Source: Clostridia bacterium (GTDB lineage: Bacteria > Bacillota > Clostridia > Oscillospirales > Acutalibacteraceae). From it: a DNA stretch of 64,000 bases. Made by a program: the position numbers and the translations under genes. The notes beneath the pieces were generated by a model. It was not told the DNA's origin. It ran no database searches and worked only from the letters and a program-made list of their open reading frames with translations. The stretch lies in assembly GCA_017474045.1 (NCBI GenBank), contig JAFUHX010000018.1:1-64000 (forward strand). The letters run 5' to 3'. Of this stretch, positions 15,739 through 27,901 are shown one piece after another; the stretch's first letter is position 1; each line of letters opens with the position of its first letter.

Positions 15739-15885
15739 TGATAAAACACCTCTGATAATTTAAACTTTGAAAACCGTCAAAAAGGAGTATAGCACTTAGA
15801 AAAGAAAAAATCAAGTGTTTTGGTTGTTTTGTTCAGTAGGTTGAGGCAATTAAAATAATTTTTAATTTTTCAAAGAGACCTGAGG

Positions 15886-18948
<3,063 letters not shown>

Positions 18949-19056
18949 CTATATAAGCTTAATATAGCACAAAAACAGATTAATTGCAAATCTAAATATT
19001 CTTTTCAGTTGACAAAGCTGATATAATATAGACATTAAAAAAAGAGAGGTTAATTT

Positions 19057-19854
19057 ATGCTTAATTTAGCTAAGGAGCTGCAGCTTTCTCCCGAACTTAT
19101 TTCAAAGCTTGAAAAACTGAACAAGGAAAAGATTTTTCGGCTTTGTGAAAAATGCTTTTCGAAATCTTTTTCTGTATTGAAAACTAAAAACCACATTATC
19201 CGCCTTGCTGTTATTTTAACCGCTGCCGTAAAGCTTAAAAAGCAATATGAAGAAAAAGGAATTGACAGAAAGATTTTTCTGAGCACCCTTTCAGATATTA
19301 AAATCTGGTGCGAAGAAAACGAAAACAGAGGACTGAAAAATTCCGCCTGGCTTCAAAATCATGTCAAAGGCGAGCTTTTCAGATTGGGAAGACTTCAGTT
19401 TCAACTCTATGTTTGCAATAATTCAACGTTAAATTATAAAAAGCTTCCCTTTTCCTATGGAGAAAACCTTGTTTATGTTCATATTCCGAAGGGCGAAAAA
19501 CTTCTGCAAGAAGACTGCATTGACTCTTTAAAGCAAGCAACAGCCTTTTTTGAAAAATATTTTCCGGAATTCAGATTCAGATATTATTTTTGTGAAAGCT
19601 GGCTTTTGTTTCAAGGCAACAAGGATTTCATGGAAGAAAACAGCAACATTTTAAAATTTGCAGACCTTTTCGACCACAGATACAGCCTTAAAATTGATTT
19701 TCAGGCAATTGAAAGAATTTTTGGAAAAAGAAGGCTTAGAATAAAAAGCTATCCTGAAAAAACTTCTCTTCAAAAAAGAGCAAAGAACTATCTTCTTTCA
19801 TCAAACAAGCTTGGAATCGGTGTCGGCGTTATTGATAAAAATTTATATAAATAA
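19057..19854 (+). CDS. Acyltransferase-domain protein with GNAT-like C-terminus
   Basis: 265 residues. The N-terminal 110 residues are helical (LAKELQLSPELISKLEKLNK ...). The C-terminal part, from about residue 115 (GRLQFQL), contains VHIPKGEKL and the later FRYYFCESWLLFQG and resembles the GNAT-like acyltransferase C-terminal domain found in many uncharacterised Clostridia proteins. The substrate is unknown. Followed by a clear terminator, then sigG. Confidence 0.65.
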   Translation: MLNLAKELQLSPELISKLEKLNKEKIFRLCEKCFSKSFSVLKTKNHIIRLAVILTAAVKLKKQYEEKGIDRKIFLSTLSDIKIWCEENENRGLKNSAWLQNHVKGELFRLGRLQFQLYVCNNSTLNYKKLPFSYGENLVYVHIPKGEKLLQEDCIDSLKQATAFFEKYFPEFRFRYYFCESWLLFQGNKDFMEENSNILKFADLFDHRYSLKIDFQAIERIFGKRRLRIKSYPEKTSLQKRAKNYLLSSNKLGIGVGVIDKNLYK

Positions 19855-19882
19855 AATCAGGCTTAACTATTTGCCTGATTTT
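19853..19882 (+). terminator. Terminator after the acyltransferase gene
   Basis: AAAATCAGGC (19853-19862) / GCCTGATTTT (19873-19882), then a T-rich tract; the stem overlaps the stop codon. Confidence 0.85.
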
Positions 19883-19975
19883 TCCTTTTTTGTTTTTTTA
19901 TAAACACCCTTTAGAATGGCAATAATTTTTTTGAAGAAAACAACTTTATTTGAGCATTACAAAGGGTGAAAATTT

Positions 19976-20758
19976 TTGGCATATAACAAAGTGGAACTTT
20001 GCGGAATAGACACCTCTTCTTTAAAGGTACTCAAGGAAGAGGAAAAAATGAAGCTCCTTAAAGAAAGCAGACAAGGCAACAAGACTTCCCGCGACAAGCT
20101 TATTGAAGGCAACCTTCGCCTTGTTCTCAGCGTTATTCAGCGTTTTGCTAACCGAGGAGAAAATCCGGACGACCTTTTTCAAGTCGGCTGCATCGGCTTA
20201 ATTAAAGCTATTGATAATTTTGATATCAATCAGAATGTTCGCTTTTCAACCTATGCTGTTCCCATGATAATCGGCGAGGTGAGAAGATATCTCAGAGACT
20301 ATAACCCGATCAGAGTCAGCCGTTCAGTCAGAGACACCGCCTATCACGCAATGCAAATTAAAGAAAAGCTTCAGGCTCAGACTCAGAGGGAGCCTTCTGT
20401 TGAAGAAATTGCAAAGGTTTTGGGCGTAAAAAAAGAAACGGTTGTTATTGCTCTTGAAGCAATCGTTGAACCGGTTTCTCTTTATGAGCCTGTTTATTTT
20501 GAAGGCGGCGACACCATTTATGTTATGGATCAGATTGGAGACAATTCAAGTGATGTCAGCCTGATTGATGAAATTATGCTTCGCAGCTCACTTGAAGAAC
20601 TGAGTGATAGAGAAAAAAACATTTTATCCCTCAGATTTATGCAAGGAAAAACGCAAACCGAGGTTGCCACCGAAATCGGTATTTCTCAGGCACAGGTCTC
20701 AAGACTTGAAAAGGGTGCGCTCGACAAGGTTAAAAGCTACAGAAAAATCTATGTTTAA
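19976..20758 (+). CDS. sigG: RNA polymerase sporulation sigma factor G
   Basis: 260-residue late forespore sigma factor. The N-terminus NKVELCGIDTSSLKVL is characteristic of SigG and distinguishes it from SigF. Region 2 is NLRLVLSVIQRFANRGENPD with DDLFQVGCIGLIKAIDNFD and RFSTYAVPMIIGEVRRYLRD; region 4 is ISQAQVSRLEKG near the end. The start codon is TTG at 19976 behind GGGTG, consistent with low, tightly controlled translation. In many clostridia sigG follows spoIIGA-sigE; here it stands alone. Its 3' end overlaps the convergent phosphatase gene by 4 bases. It shows that the organism belongs to a sporulating lineage. Confidence 0.95.
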   Translation: MAYNKVELCGIDTSSLKVLKEEEKMKLLKESRQGNKTSRDKLIEGNLRLVLSVIQRFANRGENPDDLFQVGCIGLIKAIDNFDINQNVRFSTYAVPMIIGEVRRYLRDYNPIRVSRSVRDTAYHAMQIKEKLQAQTQREPSVEEIAKVLGVKKETVVIALEAIVEPVSLYEPVYFEGGDTIYVMDQIGDNSSDVSLIDEIMLRSSLEELSDREKNILSLRFMQGKTQTEVATEIGISQAQVSRLEKGALDKVKSYRKIYV

Positions 20759-21453
20759 AATTCATCAGGTCCATATTCAGTCAGTTTAAGGCTTCTTTGT
20801 CTTATGCAATAAGCTTTTTTAATTTTTCCGTCTTCAGTTACAAGAGCTGTCAGAGTTCCGCCGAAAACACAGCCGGTGTCAATATTTATGTTTCCGGCAA
20901 CAGTTTTCATCGGCTTAGCTGTATTATTGAGATGAAGTGTTGGAGTATGACCGAAAATCACCGTTTTAGGAAAGCCGCCCGTTGCTTTTATAAAAGGCTC
21001 TCTTATCCAAAGAAGATCATGTTCAGACTGCTTTTCTAAAGGCACTTCCGGAACCATACCCGCATGAACAAAAATAAAATGCTCATCCTGATAGAAGGCT
21101 CTCAGATTTTTTATCCATGCGCTGTCGCTGATAAATTCATCGTTTCGGCTTCCGTAGCTGTCGAGAGTTTTTTCTCCGCCGTTTATAAACCATATTACTG
21201 AATTTGTAATTTTCCACCTGAGAAACTGCTCTTCATGGTTTCCCATAAGTGCAACAACATTATTCTCTTCCTTTTGCATTTTTCTTATGAGCGCAATTAC
21301 ACGGCGGCTGTCGTCACCTCTGTCGATATAATCCCCGAGAAAAACCCAACGGCAATTTTCTTTTGTCAGCTCCTCTTTTTCTTTAACGGTTTCAATCAGA
21401 GCCGCTAATTCATCATAACATCCGTGAATATCTCCGATGGCAACAGTTTTCAA
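20755..21453 (-). CDS. PPP-family metallophosphoesterase / protein serine-threonine phosphatase
   Basis: 232 residues. The metal-ligand motifs follow in order: AIGDIHGCYDEL (residues 6-17), FLGDYIDRGDDS (about 38-49), ALMGNHEEQFL (about 68-78), FVHAGMVPE (about 128-136) and IFGHTPT (about 166-172). This is the bacterial PPP group that includes PrpA/PrpE-type protein phosphatases and Ap4A hydrolases; sequence alone cannot tell which substrate is used. It converges on sigG with a 4-base overlap. Confidence 0.88.
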   Translation of the reverse strand: MKTVAIGDIHGCYDELAALIETVKEKEELTKENCRWVFLGDYIDRGDDSRRVIALIRKMQKEENNVVALMGNHEEQFLRWKITNSVIWFINGGEKTLDSYGSRNDEFISDSAWIKNLRAFYQDEHFIFVHAGMVPEVPLEKQSEHDLLWIREPFIKATGGFPKTVIFGHTPTLHLNNTAKPMKTVAGNINIDTGCVFGGTLTALVTEDGKIKKAYCIRQRSLKLTEYGPDEF

Positions 21454-21575
21454 TTTGACACCCCTTTTTTGCTTTATTTATATTAATATAACATTTCAAA
21501 GATTAAATTTCAACGGCAAACCTGCTATTAAAAATATTAACAAAAAATGAAAAATTACATAGCTGTTAATTGTTA

Positions 21576-21604
21576 TTGACTTATTAAAAATCCTTTGATA
21601 TAAT
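21576..21604 (+). promoter_or_regulatory. Promoter of the lipoprotein gene at 21652
   Basis: TTGACT (21576-21581), 17-base spacer, TATAAT (21599-21604), 48 bases before the start codon. Confidence 0.8.
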
Positions 21605-21651
21605 AGCCGAAACTCAAAGAGAGATATTTATATTTAAAGGAGATTTTAATC

Positions 21652-22194
21652 ATGAAAAAAATTCTTGCTCTTGTTTTAGCGCTTTCAATGCTTTTCTGTT
21701 TCGTTGCTTGCGGTGGCTCAGGCGACAAAGAAGAAACCACTGTTGCCGAAACCACAGTTGCTGAAGAAACAACAACAGCTGCTGATGCTTCAGGCGATAC
21801 CCTTGGTGCAGTTCTTCTTGCAGATTTCAAAGCTATCGTTGCTGAAAACGACAAGCTTACTGCTCTTGAAATCGCAGACAAAGTTATTTCAAATAAAGCT
21901 ATTCTTTTTGCCGGTATGACAGCTGAAATGGAAGAAGGCTTCCTCAGCGGCTTCAACAACGAAATCAAAGGCTTTGAAAAAGCTGCTTGCTTCGCTCCCT
22001 CAATCGGAACAATTCCCTTCATTGGCTACATCTTCACTCTTGCTGAAGGCGCAGATGTTGCTGCTTTCACAAGCACTCTTAAAAATGAAGCAAACCTTCG
22101 TTGGAATATCTGCACCGAAGCAGAAGAAATGGTTTGCGAAGCTGTTGGCAACACAGTGTTCTTCCTCATGTGTCCCAAATCACTTGAAGGCTGA
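21652..22194 (+). CDS. Small lipoprotein, unknown function
   Basis: 180 residues. Signal peptide with lipobox FVAC, lipidated Cys20, followed by a Thr/Glu-rich linker (about 24-45, KEETTVAETTVAEETTTAA) that spaces the domain from the membrane. The globular part (about 48-178) ends WNICTEAEEMVCEAVGNTVF and has the look of the short periplasm-facing lipoproteins common in Clostridia; I do not recognise a family with confidence. AAAGGAG precedes the ATG, and a perfect 32-base terminator palindrome follows. It is monocistronic. Confidence 0.75.
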   Translation: MKKILALVLALSMLFCFVACGGSGDKEETTVAETTVAEETTTAADASGDTLGAVLLADFKAIVAENDKLTALEIADKVISNKAILFAGMTAEMEEGFLSGFNNEIKGFEKAACFAPSIGTIPFIGYIFTLAEGADVAAFTSTLKNEANLRWNICTEAEEMVCEAVGNTVFFLMCPKSLEG

Positions 22195-22213
22195 GTTTAA
22201 CTGAAAACCATTT

Positions 22214-22245
22214 GAGCTGTAAAAAACTTAAGTTTTTTACAGCTC
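22214..22245 (+). terminator. Terminator of the lipoprotein gene
   Basis: A perfect palindrome from GAGCTGTAAAAAAC to its complement, centred on CTTAAG, followed by a T-run. Same TGTAAAA core as the hairpins at 7046, 46291, 48444 and 54791. Confidence 0.92.
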
Positions 22246-22307
22246 TTTTTTTGGAAAGAACAACTCTATTTTTTGTTCTCGTTTTTTTCTGAAAGGATTG
22301 AATTTTC

Positions 22308-23708
22308 ATGCTTTTTTCGAGCATTCCTTTTTTATATTATTTTCTTCCGGCGGTAATTTTGGCTTATTTTGTTTTTCCTGCAAAGCTTAAAAATGCCGTT
22401 TTGCTTTTTTCAAGCCTTTTCTTTTATGGCTGGGGAGAACCAAAATATCTTTTCCTTATAATTGTTTCAATAACCACAAATTATATCGCCGGACTTCTTG
22501 TTGAAAAAACAAAAACCAAAAAGCTTAAAAGACTTTTTCTTGTTTTGTCACTCATTATAAGCCTCGGTCTCCTTGGCTATTTTAAATACGCCGACTTTTT
22601 TATTTCATCTTTCAATTCTGTAACAGGACTTCAGCTTCCGCTTTTAAAAATTGCTCTTCCTATTGGAATCAGCTTTTATACCTTTCAAACCATAAGCTAC
22701 ACCATTGATGTTTACAGAGGCGACACCAAGGCTCAGAAAAATCTTATCAGCTTCGCTTCTTATGTTTCAATGTTTCCCCAGCTTATTGCAGGTCCAATTG
22801 TCAGATACAGTGACATTGCCATTCAGCTTGAAGAAAGAAGCCTCAGCTTCAATAAATTCGCTGAGGGAGCAAGAAGATTTATTTTTGGTCTCTCTAAAAA
22901 AATTCTTATTGCCAACTCCTTAGGTGAGCTTTGTGATATTTTTAAAAGCTCAAACGAAAAGGCAGTTTTATTTTATTGGCTTTATGCCGTTGCCTTCTCA
23001 CTTCATATTTATTTCGATTTTTCCGGCTACAGCGACATGGCAATCGGTCTTGGAAAAATTTTTGGCTTTGATTTTCTTGAAAACTTCAACTATCCCTATA
23101 TTTCTAAAAGCATTACTGAATTTTGGAGAAGATGGCACATGTCTTTGGGCGGTTGGTTCAGAGACTATGTTTACATTCCTCTTGGCGGAAACCGAGTTTC
23201 AAAGCTGAGAAACTTTTTCAACATTCTCGTTGTCTGGATGTTGACAGGTCTGTGGCACGGAGCTGCATGGAACTTTGTTTTGTGGGGACTTCTTTTTGCG
23301 TTCTTGTTAATTATTGAAAAAACATTTTTGCTGAATTTTTTGAAAAACTCAAAGGTTTTCAGCAGAATTTATACTTTGGTTATTGTTGTAATCAGCTTTG
23401 TTATTTTTAATGCCACCGATGTAGGCGAAGCCTTTGAATATATCGGAGCAATGTTTGGAGCCGGAAAAATTCCAATGGTTTCTTCTCAGCTTTTTTATTA
23501 TTTTAAAAGCTATTTTGTAACATTGGTTATTGCTCTTTTCGGTTCAACTCCTCTTTTGAAAAACGGTATCCGGAAATTAAAAGAAAACGAAAAAACAGCA
23601 AAGCTTTTAAATATAATTGAGATTCCTGTTCTAATCGCTCTTTTGATTGTTATTACAGCTTATCTCGTTGACGGTTCTTTCAACCCGTTTTTATATTTCA
23701 GATTTTAA
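22308..23708 (+). CDS. MBOAT-family O-acyltransferase (AlgI/DltB-like)
   Basis: 466-residue polytopic membrane protein that moves acyl groups across the membrane onto extracellular polymers. The segment WRRWHMSLGGWFRDYVYIPL at about residues 272-291 and LTGLWHGAAWNFVLWG at about 314-329 hold the paired conserved His residues of the family. LPIGISFYTFQTISY and FPQLIAGPIVRY are also typical of the AlgI branch. It is followed 13 nt later by a DHHW/AlgJ-like protein, the standard partner, so the pair probably O-acetylates a secreted polysaccharide or wall polymer. Confidence 0.92.
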   Translation: MLFSSIPFLYYFLPAVILAYFVFPAKLKNAVLLFSSLFFYGWGEPKYLFLIIVSITTNYIAGLLVEKTKTKKLKRLFLVLSLIISLGLLGYFKYADFFISSFNSVTGLQLPLLKIALPIGISFYTFQTISYTIDVYRGDTKAQKNLISFASYVSMFPQLIAGPIVRYSDIAIQLEERSLSFNKFAEGARRFIFGLSKKILIANSLGELCDIFKSSNEKAVLFYWLYAVAFSLHIYFDFSGYSDMAIGLGKIFGFDFLENFNYPYISKSITEFWRRWHMSLGGWFRDYVYIPLGGNRVSKLRNFFNILVVWMLTGLWHGAAWNFVLWGLLFAFLLIIEKTFLLNFLKNSKVFSRIYTLVIVVISFVIFNATDVGEAFEYIGAMFGAGKIPMVSSQLFYYFKSYFVTLVIALFGSTPLLKNGIRKLKENEKTAKLLNIIEIPVLIALLIVITAYLVDGSFNPFLYFRF

Positions 23709-23721
23709 GGAGGCAAAAAAA

Positions 23722-24822
23722 ATGAAAACTGATTTAAAAAATAAGCTTTCAACATTTATTCTTTGCGGTTTCTTTCTCTTTGTCTCTTTATGGTGCATTT
23801 TCAAAGGACCCACCGACTATTCAGAAAGCGAAAGAAGAGTTATTGCCTCTTTCCCTGAAATTAACTCACAAAGCATTTTTTCAACCTCTTTTATGTCTGA
23901 TTTTGAGACCTATACTCTTGACCAATTTCCTTTAAGAGAAAACTTCAGACAGCTTAAAGCAGGCGTTTCTTTCGGTATTTTTAAAAACAGCGACAACAAC
24001 GGTGTTTTTTATAAAAACGGCTATGCTGCAAAAATTGAAAAAGAAGTTAACCCTTCAATGCTTGAACACGCTTCAGAAAGGTTTAACTATTTATGCGAAA
24101 CCTATCTTGATGAAAGCAACAAGGTTTTTCTTTCAATAATTCCCGACAAAAGCGTTTTTATGAAAGAGCAGGGTCTTGTTTCCTATGACTTTTCTCTTCT
24201 TTCCGAAAGTATCAGAGAAATGAACAGCAACATGAAATATATTGATATTTTTCCCCTTCTCAGTCTTGAGGATTATTATAAAACCGACACTCACTGGAAG
24301 CAGACTGAGCTTCTTGATGTTGCTGAAAAGCTTGCAAAAGAAATGAGCGTTGCCTTTGAAGATACTTTTGAAAAAAAGACTCTTGATGTTGATTTTTACG
24401 GTGTTTACAAAGGCCAGCTCGCCCTCAATTTACCTGCTGAAACCATTGAGTATTTCGAAAACGAAACTCTTTCTTCCTGCAAGGTTACAAGCTATGACAA
24501 GGGATATCCGCGAGAGGCTTCAGTTTATGATTTTGAAAAAGCAAAGGGAAAAGATGCTTATGAATTTTTCCTTTCAGGCTCAGATGCCCTTCTTGTTGTT
24601 GAAAATCCGAAAGCCGAAACCGAGAAAGAGCTTGTTGTTTTCAGAGACTCTTTTGCAAGCAGTCTTATTCCCTTATTGTTGCCCTCATATAAAACAATAA
24701 CCCTGGTTGATATTCGTTATATTCAAAGCAGTCTTTTAGGAAACTTCGTTGAATTTGAAAATAAAGATATTTTGTTTTTATACAGTTCCCTTATTTTAAA
24801 CAGCAGTCTTTCATTAAAATAA
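23722..24822 (+). CDS. DHHW/AlgJ-like SGNH-fold extracytoplasmic acetylation partner
   Basis: 366 residues, one N-terminal membrane anchor (LSTFILCGFFLFVSLWCIF) with an extracytoplasmic domain. YKTDTHWKQTELL (about 190-202) contains the family's D-x-HW signature and VVFRDSFASSLIPLLLPS (about 308-325) a GDS-like serine block (RDSF). AlgJ/AlgX-type proteins take the acetyl group delivered by the MBOAT protein. The start at 23722 follows AAGGAGG; the frame is open upstream but lies inside the MBOAT gene. Confidence 0.85.
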   Translation: MKTDLKNKLSTFILCGFFLFVSLWCIFKGPTDYSESERRVIASFPEINSQSIFSTSFMSDFETYTLDQFPLRENFRQLKAGVSFGIFKNSDNNGVFYKNGYAAKIEKEVNPSMLEHASERFNYLCETYLDESNKVFLSIIPDKSVFMKEQGLVSYDFSLLSESIREMNSNMKYIDIFPLLSLEDYYKTDTHWKQTELLDVAEKLAKEMSVAFEDTFEKKTLDVDFYGVYKGQLALNLPAETIEYFENETLSSCKVTSYDKGYPREASVYDFEKAKGKDAYEFFLSGSDALLVVENPKAETEKELVVFRDSFASSLIPLLLPSYKTITLVDIRYIQSSLLGNFVEFENKDILFLYSSLILNSSLSLK

Positions 24823-24830
24823 AAAAATTT

Positions 24831-24861
24831 AAAAGCGAATCGGAAAATCCGATTCGCTTTT
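24831..24861. terminator. Bidirectional terminator between convergent genes
   Basis: AAAAGCGAATCGGA / TCCGATTCGCTTTT, 14-bp perfect stem with a 3-base loop and A/T flanks suitable for termination on both strands. Confidence 0.9.
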
Positions 24862-24875
24862 AATTATCTGTTAAG

Positions 24876-26225
24876 TTAAGACATTTTTCCCACGGTTGCC
24901 CAGATTTCATCTGCCTTTTCTTTCCACTCCTTATAGCCTTCAGGAGTTTCCGGGAATTTGAGATAATGCTCTTTGAGCTGACCGCCTAAAGCAATACCCT
25001 CGAGAAGAAGCTTGAGAGAGGAAAAACTCAGCTTTCCTGTTGCGATTCCCGCAACAGCACCTGTTCCGATCTGAAGAACATCTTTAAGAGAAATCTTCAC
25101 CTCGGGTCCGTCAGCCTGACCGCCAAGGAATTTTTCTGAGAAAATTATATCATGCTTAAAGAAATATTCAAATTCGCTTTGTTTTGCGTTAACAGCCTTT
25201 GTCAGAATTGCTCTTGTGCTTGCAAAATCGGCACCTTGCTGCTGATTATATAACAGATTGATTTTCCAAAGCTTTTCTTTGGAAGTATCGTTGGCTTTCA
25301 ATGCTTCATCTAATACATCGGCGGCTATTACTATCTGAACCATACTGCTTGTTACGCCTTCGCCGTTATTTGGCTTTGTTAAACATCCGGCGTCGCCTGA
25401 AACAATAAAGTTGTCGTCAACAAAGCTATAGGGCGGTCTGGTATATGGCGTTTTTCCTTTTTCAACCCTGATAACATCATGATCGGGAAGAACAATATTT
25501 TTTTCAACCTTTTCAAACATACTCTCGGCGTAATCATAGCTGTGGCAAGCACCAATTCCGAAAATTCCTCCGTTTCGGTCGGGCTGAGGAGCAATCCAAG
25601 ATTTATAAAACGGCCAGTTTGAAGAATCAGCAAGATAAATGTTTTGGTCTTTAAACTTAATATAACGAAGAATAACATAAAACATATCATCTTCCTGAAG
25701 CTTAAAGTTTTCAACAGTACTGCTTTCAGGAAGTTTTCTTCTTGCTTTAGCATCAATACCTGAGCAGTCAACAACGGTTTTAGCATAAAGCTTTTGGTCA
25801 CCGTCTTTACCTTCATATTCAATGCCTACAATTTTTCCGTCATCAAGAATTAAATCTTCAAACTTTGCGCCGTATTCAATTTCTGCACCGGCTTCCTGAG
25901 CCCACTTGTTCATAAGAACGGTATATTCATGCATGTGGAGACCCACAACAGCCTCATCTGTTCTTTTAGGATATTTTCCGGTTGGTGAGCAAGTGTAGCC
26001 TCCGCTGAATTCAAAAGCCCACGCCTTATCGTTTTCATGGGGACGTGGAAGAGAAAATCTTTCGAACTCTTTTTCGGAAATATGAAAAATGTCATATTTT
26101 GTTCCGACTTTTTCAAAGGTATTTTTTTCAATAACCTTTACCTTATAGCCCTTTTCAGCCATTTTCCTCGCAAAAAATGAGCCCGATGTGGCTGCACCGA
26201 TAACTACTACATCATATTGTTTCAT
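24876..26225 (-). CDS. FAD-dependent oxidoreductase, geranylgeranyl-reductase-like
   Basis: 449 residues. The N-terminal dinucleotide fold is VVVIGAATSGSFFARKMAEK (GxATSG variant of GxGxxG). TVVDCSGIDAKARRKL (about 150-165) and the GD motif FIVSGDAGCLTKPNNGEG (about 271-288) identify the PHBH/geranylgeranyl reductase fold. The C-terminal 150 residues are not recognised. The family hydrogenates isoprenoid chains or oxidises diverse ring compounds; the substrate cannot be named. It is monocistronic, with no terpene or quinone genes nearby. Confidence 0.8.
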   Translation of the reverse strand: MKQYDVVVIGAATSGSFFARKMAEKGYKVKVIEKNTFEKVGTKYDIFHISEKEFERFSLPRPHENDKAWAFEFSGGYTCSPTGKYPKRTDEAVVGLHMHEYTVLMNKWAQEAGAEIEYGAKFEDLILDDGKIVGIEYEGKDGDQKLYAKTVVDCSGIDAKARRKLPESSTVENFKLQEDDMFYVILRYIKFKDQNIYLADSSNWPFYKSWIAPQPDRNGGIFGIGACHSYDYAESMFEKVEKNIVLPDHDVIRVEKGKTPYTRPPYSFVDDNFIVSGDAGCLTKPNNGEGVTSSMVQIVIAADVLDEALKANDTSKEKLWKINLLYNQQQGADFASTRAILTKAVNAKQSEFEYFFKHDIIFSEKFLGGQADGPEVKISLKDVLQIGTGAVAGIATGKLSFSSLKLLLEGIALGGQLKEHYLKFPETPEGYKEWKEKADEIWATVGKMS

Positions 26226-26326
26226 AATTCACCTTCATGCTTTTTAAGCACTTTCCTTTCTGATTTTTTCTCATCTTAGGTTGGCAAATACTCGCCGACT
26301 TAATAAAAAACCACTTTCGTTGATTT

Positions 26327-26920
26327 TTATTTGTTTTTCAGTTTGCACCTGACTGCTATTCTTTTTTCACCGCCATAGGTGCAAGTATATAAAATCAAAT
26401 CATCGCTGCTATTTTTAACTTTTTCAACATCTGTTGGCAAAAGAATTTCCACCGACGAAACATTATATGAATATTTTTTTGAATCCATGTCGGTAAAAAT
26501 TATTAAATCGCCTTCTTCAAGATGGCCAAGGTAGCCGAAATGCCAGCGATAATTATGAGCCGCAATTACAAGGTTATTAGTCTTAACACTTCCGAAATAG
26601 CGGCAGGGAGAAATTTTCAGCCTTTTATAATCCCACTGAGACATAATGGGTAAATCAATGTTTAAATCAGGAAGGGAAAGATAGCCGATATATTCATAGC
26701 CGTCAATGACCTTGGTTTTCATTTCTTCATCAAAGAAATCCTCTCCCGCGTCTGATTCAATTTCAGCGGCTTCAATCTGAGTTCTCAAGGTCTTCATCAG
26801 CTCTTCCGAAGCCTTATGAGCTCTTTGATTTTCATAGTTATTATAGCAAAGCAGAAGCGCGGCGGCAATTATAAACACAATTCCGCTAACCATGAGAAAA
26901 ACAGCAATTTTCTTTTTCAA
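26327..26920 (-). CDS. Second sortase of the pilus operon
   Basis: 197-residue transpeptidase with a single N-terminal membrane helix (residues 5-25). His122 (VIAAHNYRW), Cys180 (LYTCTYGG) and Arg187 or Arg191 form the catalytic set. It lacks the C-terminal membrane helix and long lid of class C enzymes, and TCT at the Cys is as in class D-type or housekeeping-like sortases. Its ATG overlaps the end of the IDTGQ subunit gene by 4 bases, so the two proteins are made together and this enzyme is the best candidate to attach that subunit or to anchor the finished pilus. Confidence 0.88.
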   Translation of the reverse strand: MKKKIAVFLMVSGIVFIIAAALLLCYNNYENQRAHKASEELMKTLRTQIEAAEIESDAGEDFFDEEMKTKVIDGYEYIGYLSLPDLNIDLPIMSQWDYKRLKISPCRYFGSVKTNNLVIAAHNYRWHFGYLGHLEEGDLIIFTDMDSKKYSYNVSSVEILLPTDVEKVKNSSDDLILYTCTYGGEKRIAVRCKLKNK

Positions 26921-27879
26921 TTTTTTGCTTCTCCTTTTTTCTTTGAGGATTCAAGCAACAGCCAACCTGCGCTGAAAAGCAAAATTCCCAAAACAGAGAA
27001 AATCGGAACCGGCCAATTGAGCTGACCTGTGTCAATAAGCTCTTCAGGTTCAGAAGGATCTTCACCCTGAGGCAATGTGGTGTTGGGCGGTGAAGATTCT
27101 TTTCTTTGGTTTTTAATTGTCACAACAGATTTTGAGCTGTTGTAGGTTGCATTATAGCCTTTTGGAACATCAAGTTCAACGGCACTCCAGGAATAACCTT
27201 TTTCAAGATTGTTCCATGTGTGTTTCCAGTTATTGCTTTCATCTAAAACTACAGTAGAAATTTCTTTTCCGTTTTTCAAAAGGGCAACAGTAACATTTTC
27301 GGGGTGATTGTTATCACTCCAGAGCTTTTTAACGGTTAGATAGGTTTTTTCTTTTTGAGGTTCTTCTTTTTCTGTTTTCGGATTTGCCGAAATGTTATAA
27401 AGCCATTTTCCTTCTGCCTCATCAAACATAGGAATAAAAGCTATAAAAGGAGAAATCGGCATATAGCCCTCTGAGGTTTCACCCGGAGCAACAAGATACG
27501 CTCCGCAGGAAAGATTTTGGAAAGAAAGCTTTCCTGAAGAATCTGTTGATTTTTCAATGAAAGAAACATTATTTCTTTGAGCAAAGGAAAACGCATGAAC
27601 AGAAAAATATGAATCGGAAATTTCAGTTTCTTCCATTCCGCAATTTTCAAAGGCAGAAGAATAAACATATTCAATTTCTTCACCTTTTTCGGTGGCGTAA
27701 GCCACAAAATATAGTCTGATTTTTGTTTTTTTGATAGGCTTTTTGGTTTCTCTGTCGCTTAATTTTAAAGAGAGACTTCCAACTGAATCAAGGTCAACCG
27801 CTGAAGCAGAAGTTGTCAGAGCGCAAAACGAAAGAACCCACAAAAAAGACAAAACAAACGCGATTATTCTTTTTTTCAT
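26917..27879 (-). CDS. Cna B-type pilus subunit with IDTGQ sorting motif
   Basis: 320 residues. Signal peptide at 1-27; an N-terminal SpaA/prealbumin-like domain (GSLSLKLSDRETKKPI ... GAYLVAPGETSEGY); a Cna B domain at about 177-257 (YLTVKKLWSDNNHPENVTVA, WSAVELDVPKGY), which usually forms an intramolecular isopeptide. The C-terminus has IDTGQLNWP (282-290), a hydrophobic stretch and a KKK tail: a sorting signal without LPXTG. The order in the operon suggests a minor or base subunit anchoring the fibre to the wall. Confidence 0.85.
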   Translation of the reverse strand: MKKRIIAFVLSFLWVLSFCALTTSASAVDLDSVGSLSLKLSDRETKKPIKKTKIRLYFVAYATEKGEEIEYVYSSAFENCGMEETEISDSYFSVHAFSFAQRNNVSFIEKSTDSSGKLSFQNLSCGAYLVAPGETSEGYMPISPFIAFIPMFDEAEGKWLYNISANPKTEKEEPQKEKTYLTVKKLWSDNNHPENVTVALLKNGKEISTVVLDESNNWKHTWNNLEKGYSWSAVELDVPKGYNATYNSSKSVVTIKNQRKESSPPNTTLPQGEDPSEPEELIDTGQLNWPVPIFSVLGILLFSAGWLLLESSKKKGEAKN

Positions 27880-27901
27880 CTATGCACCCTTCCCTTCTTT
27901 T

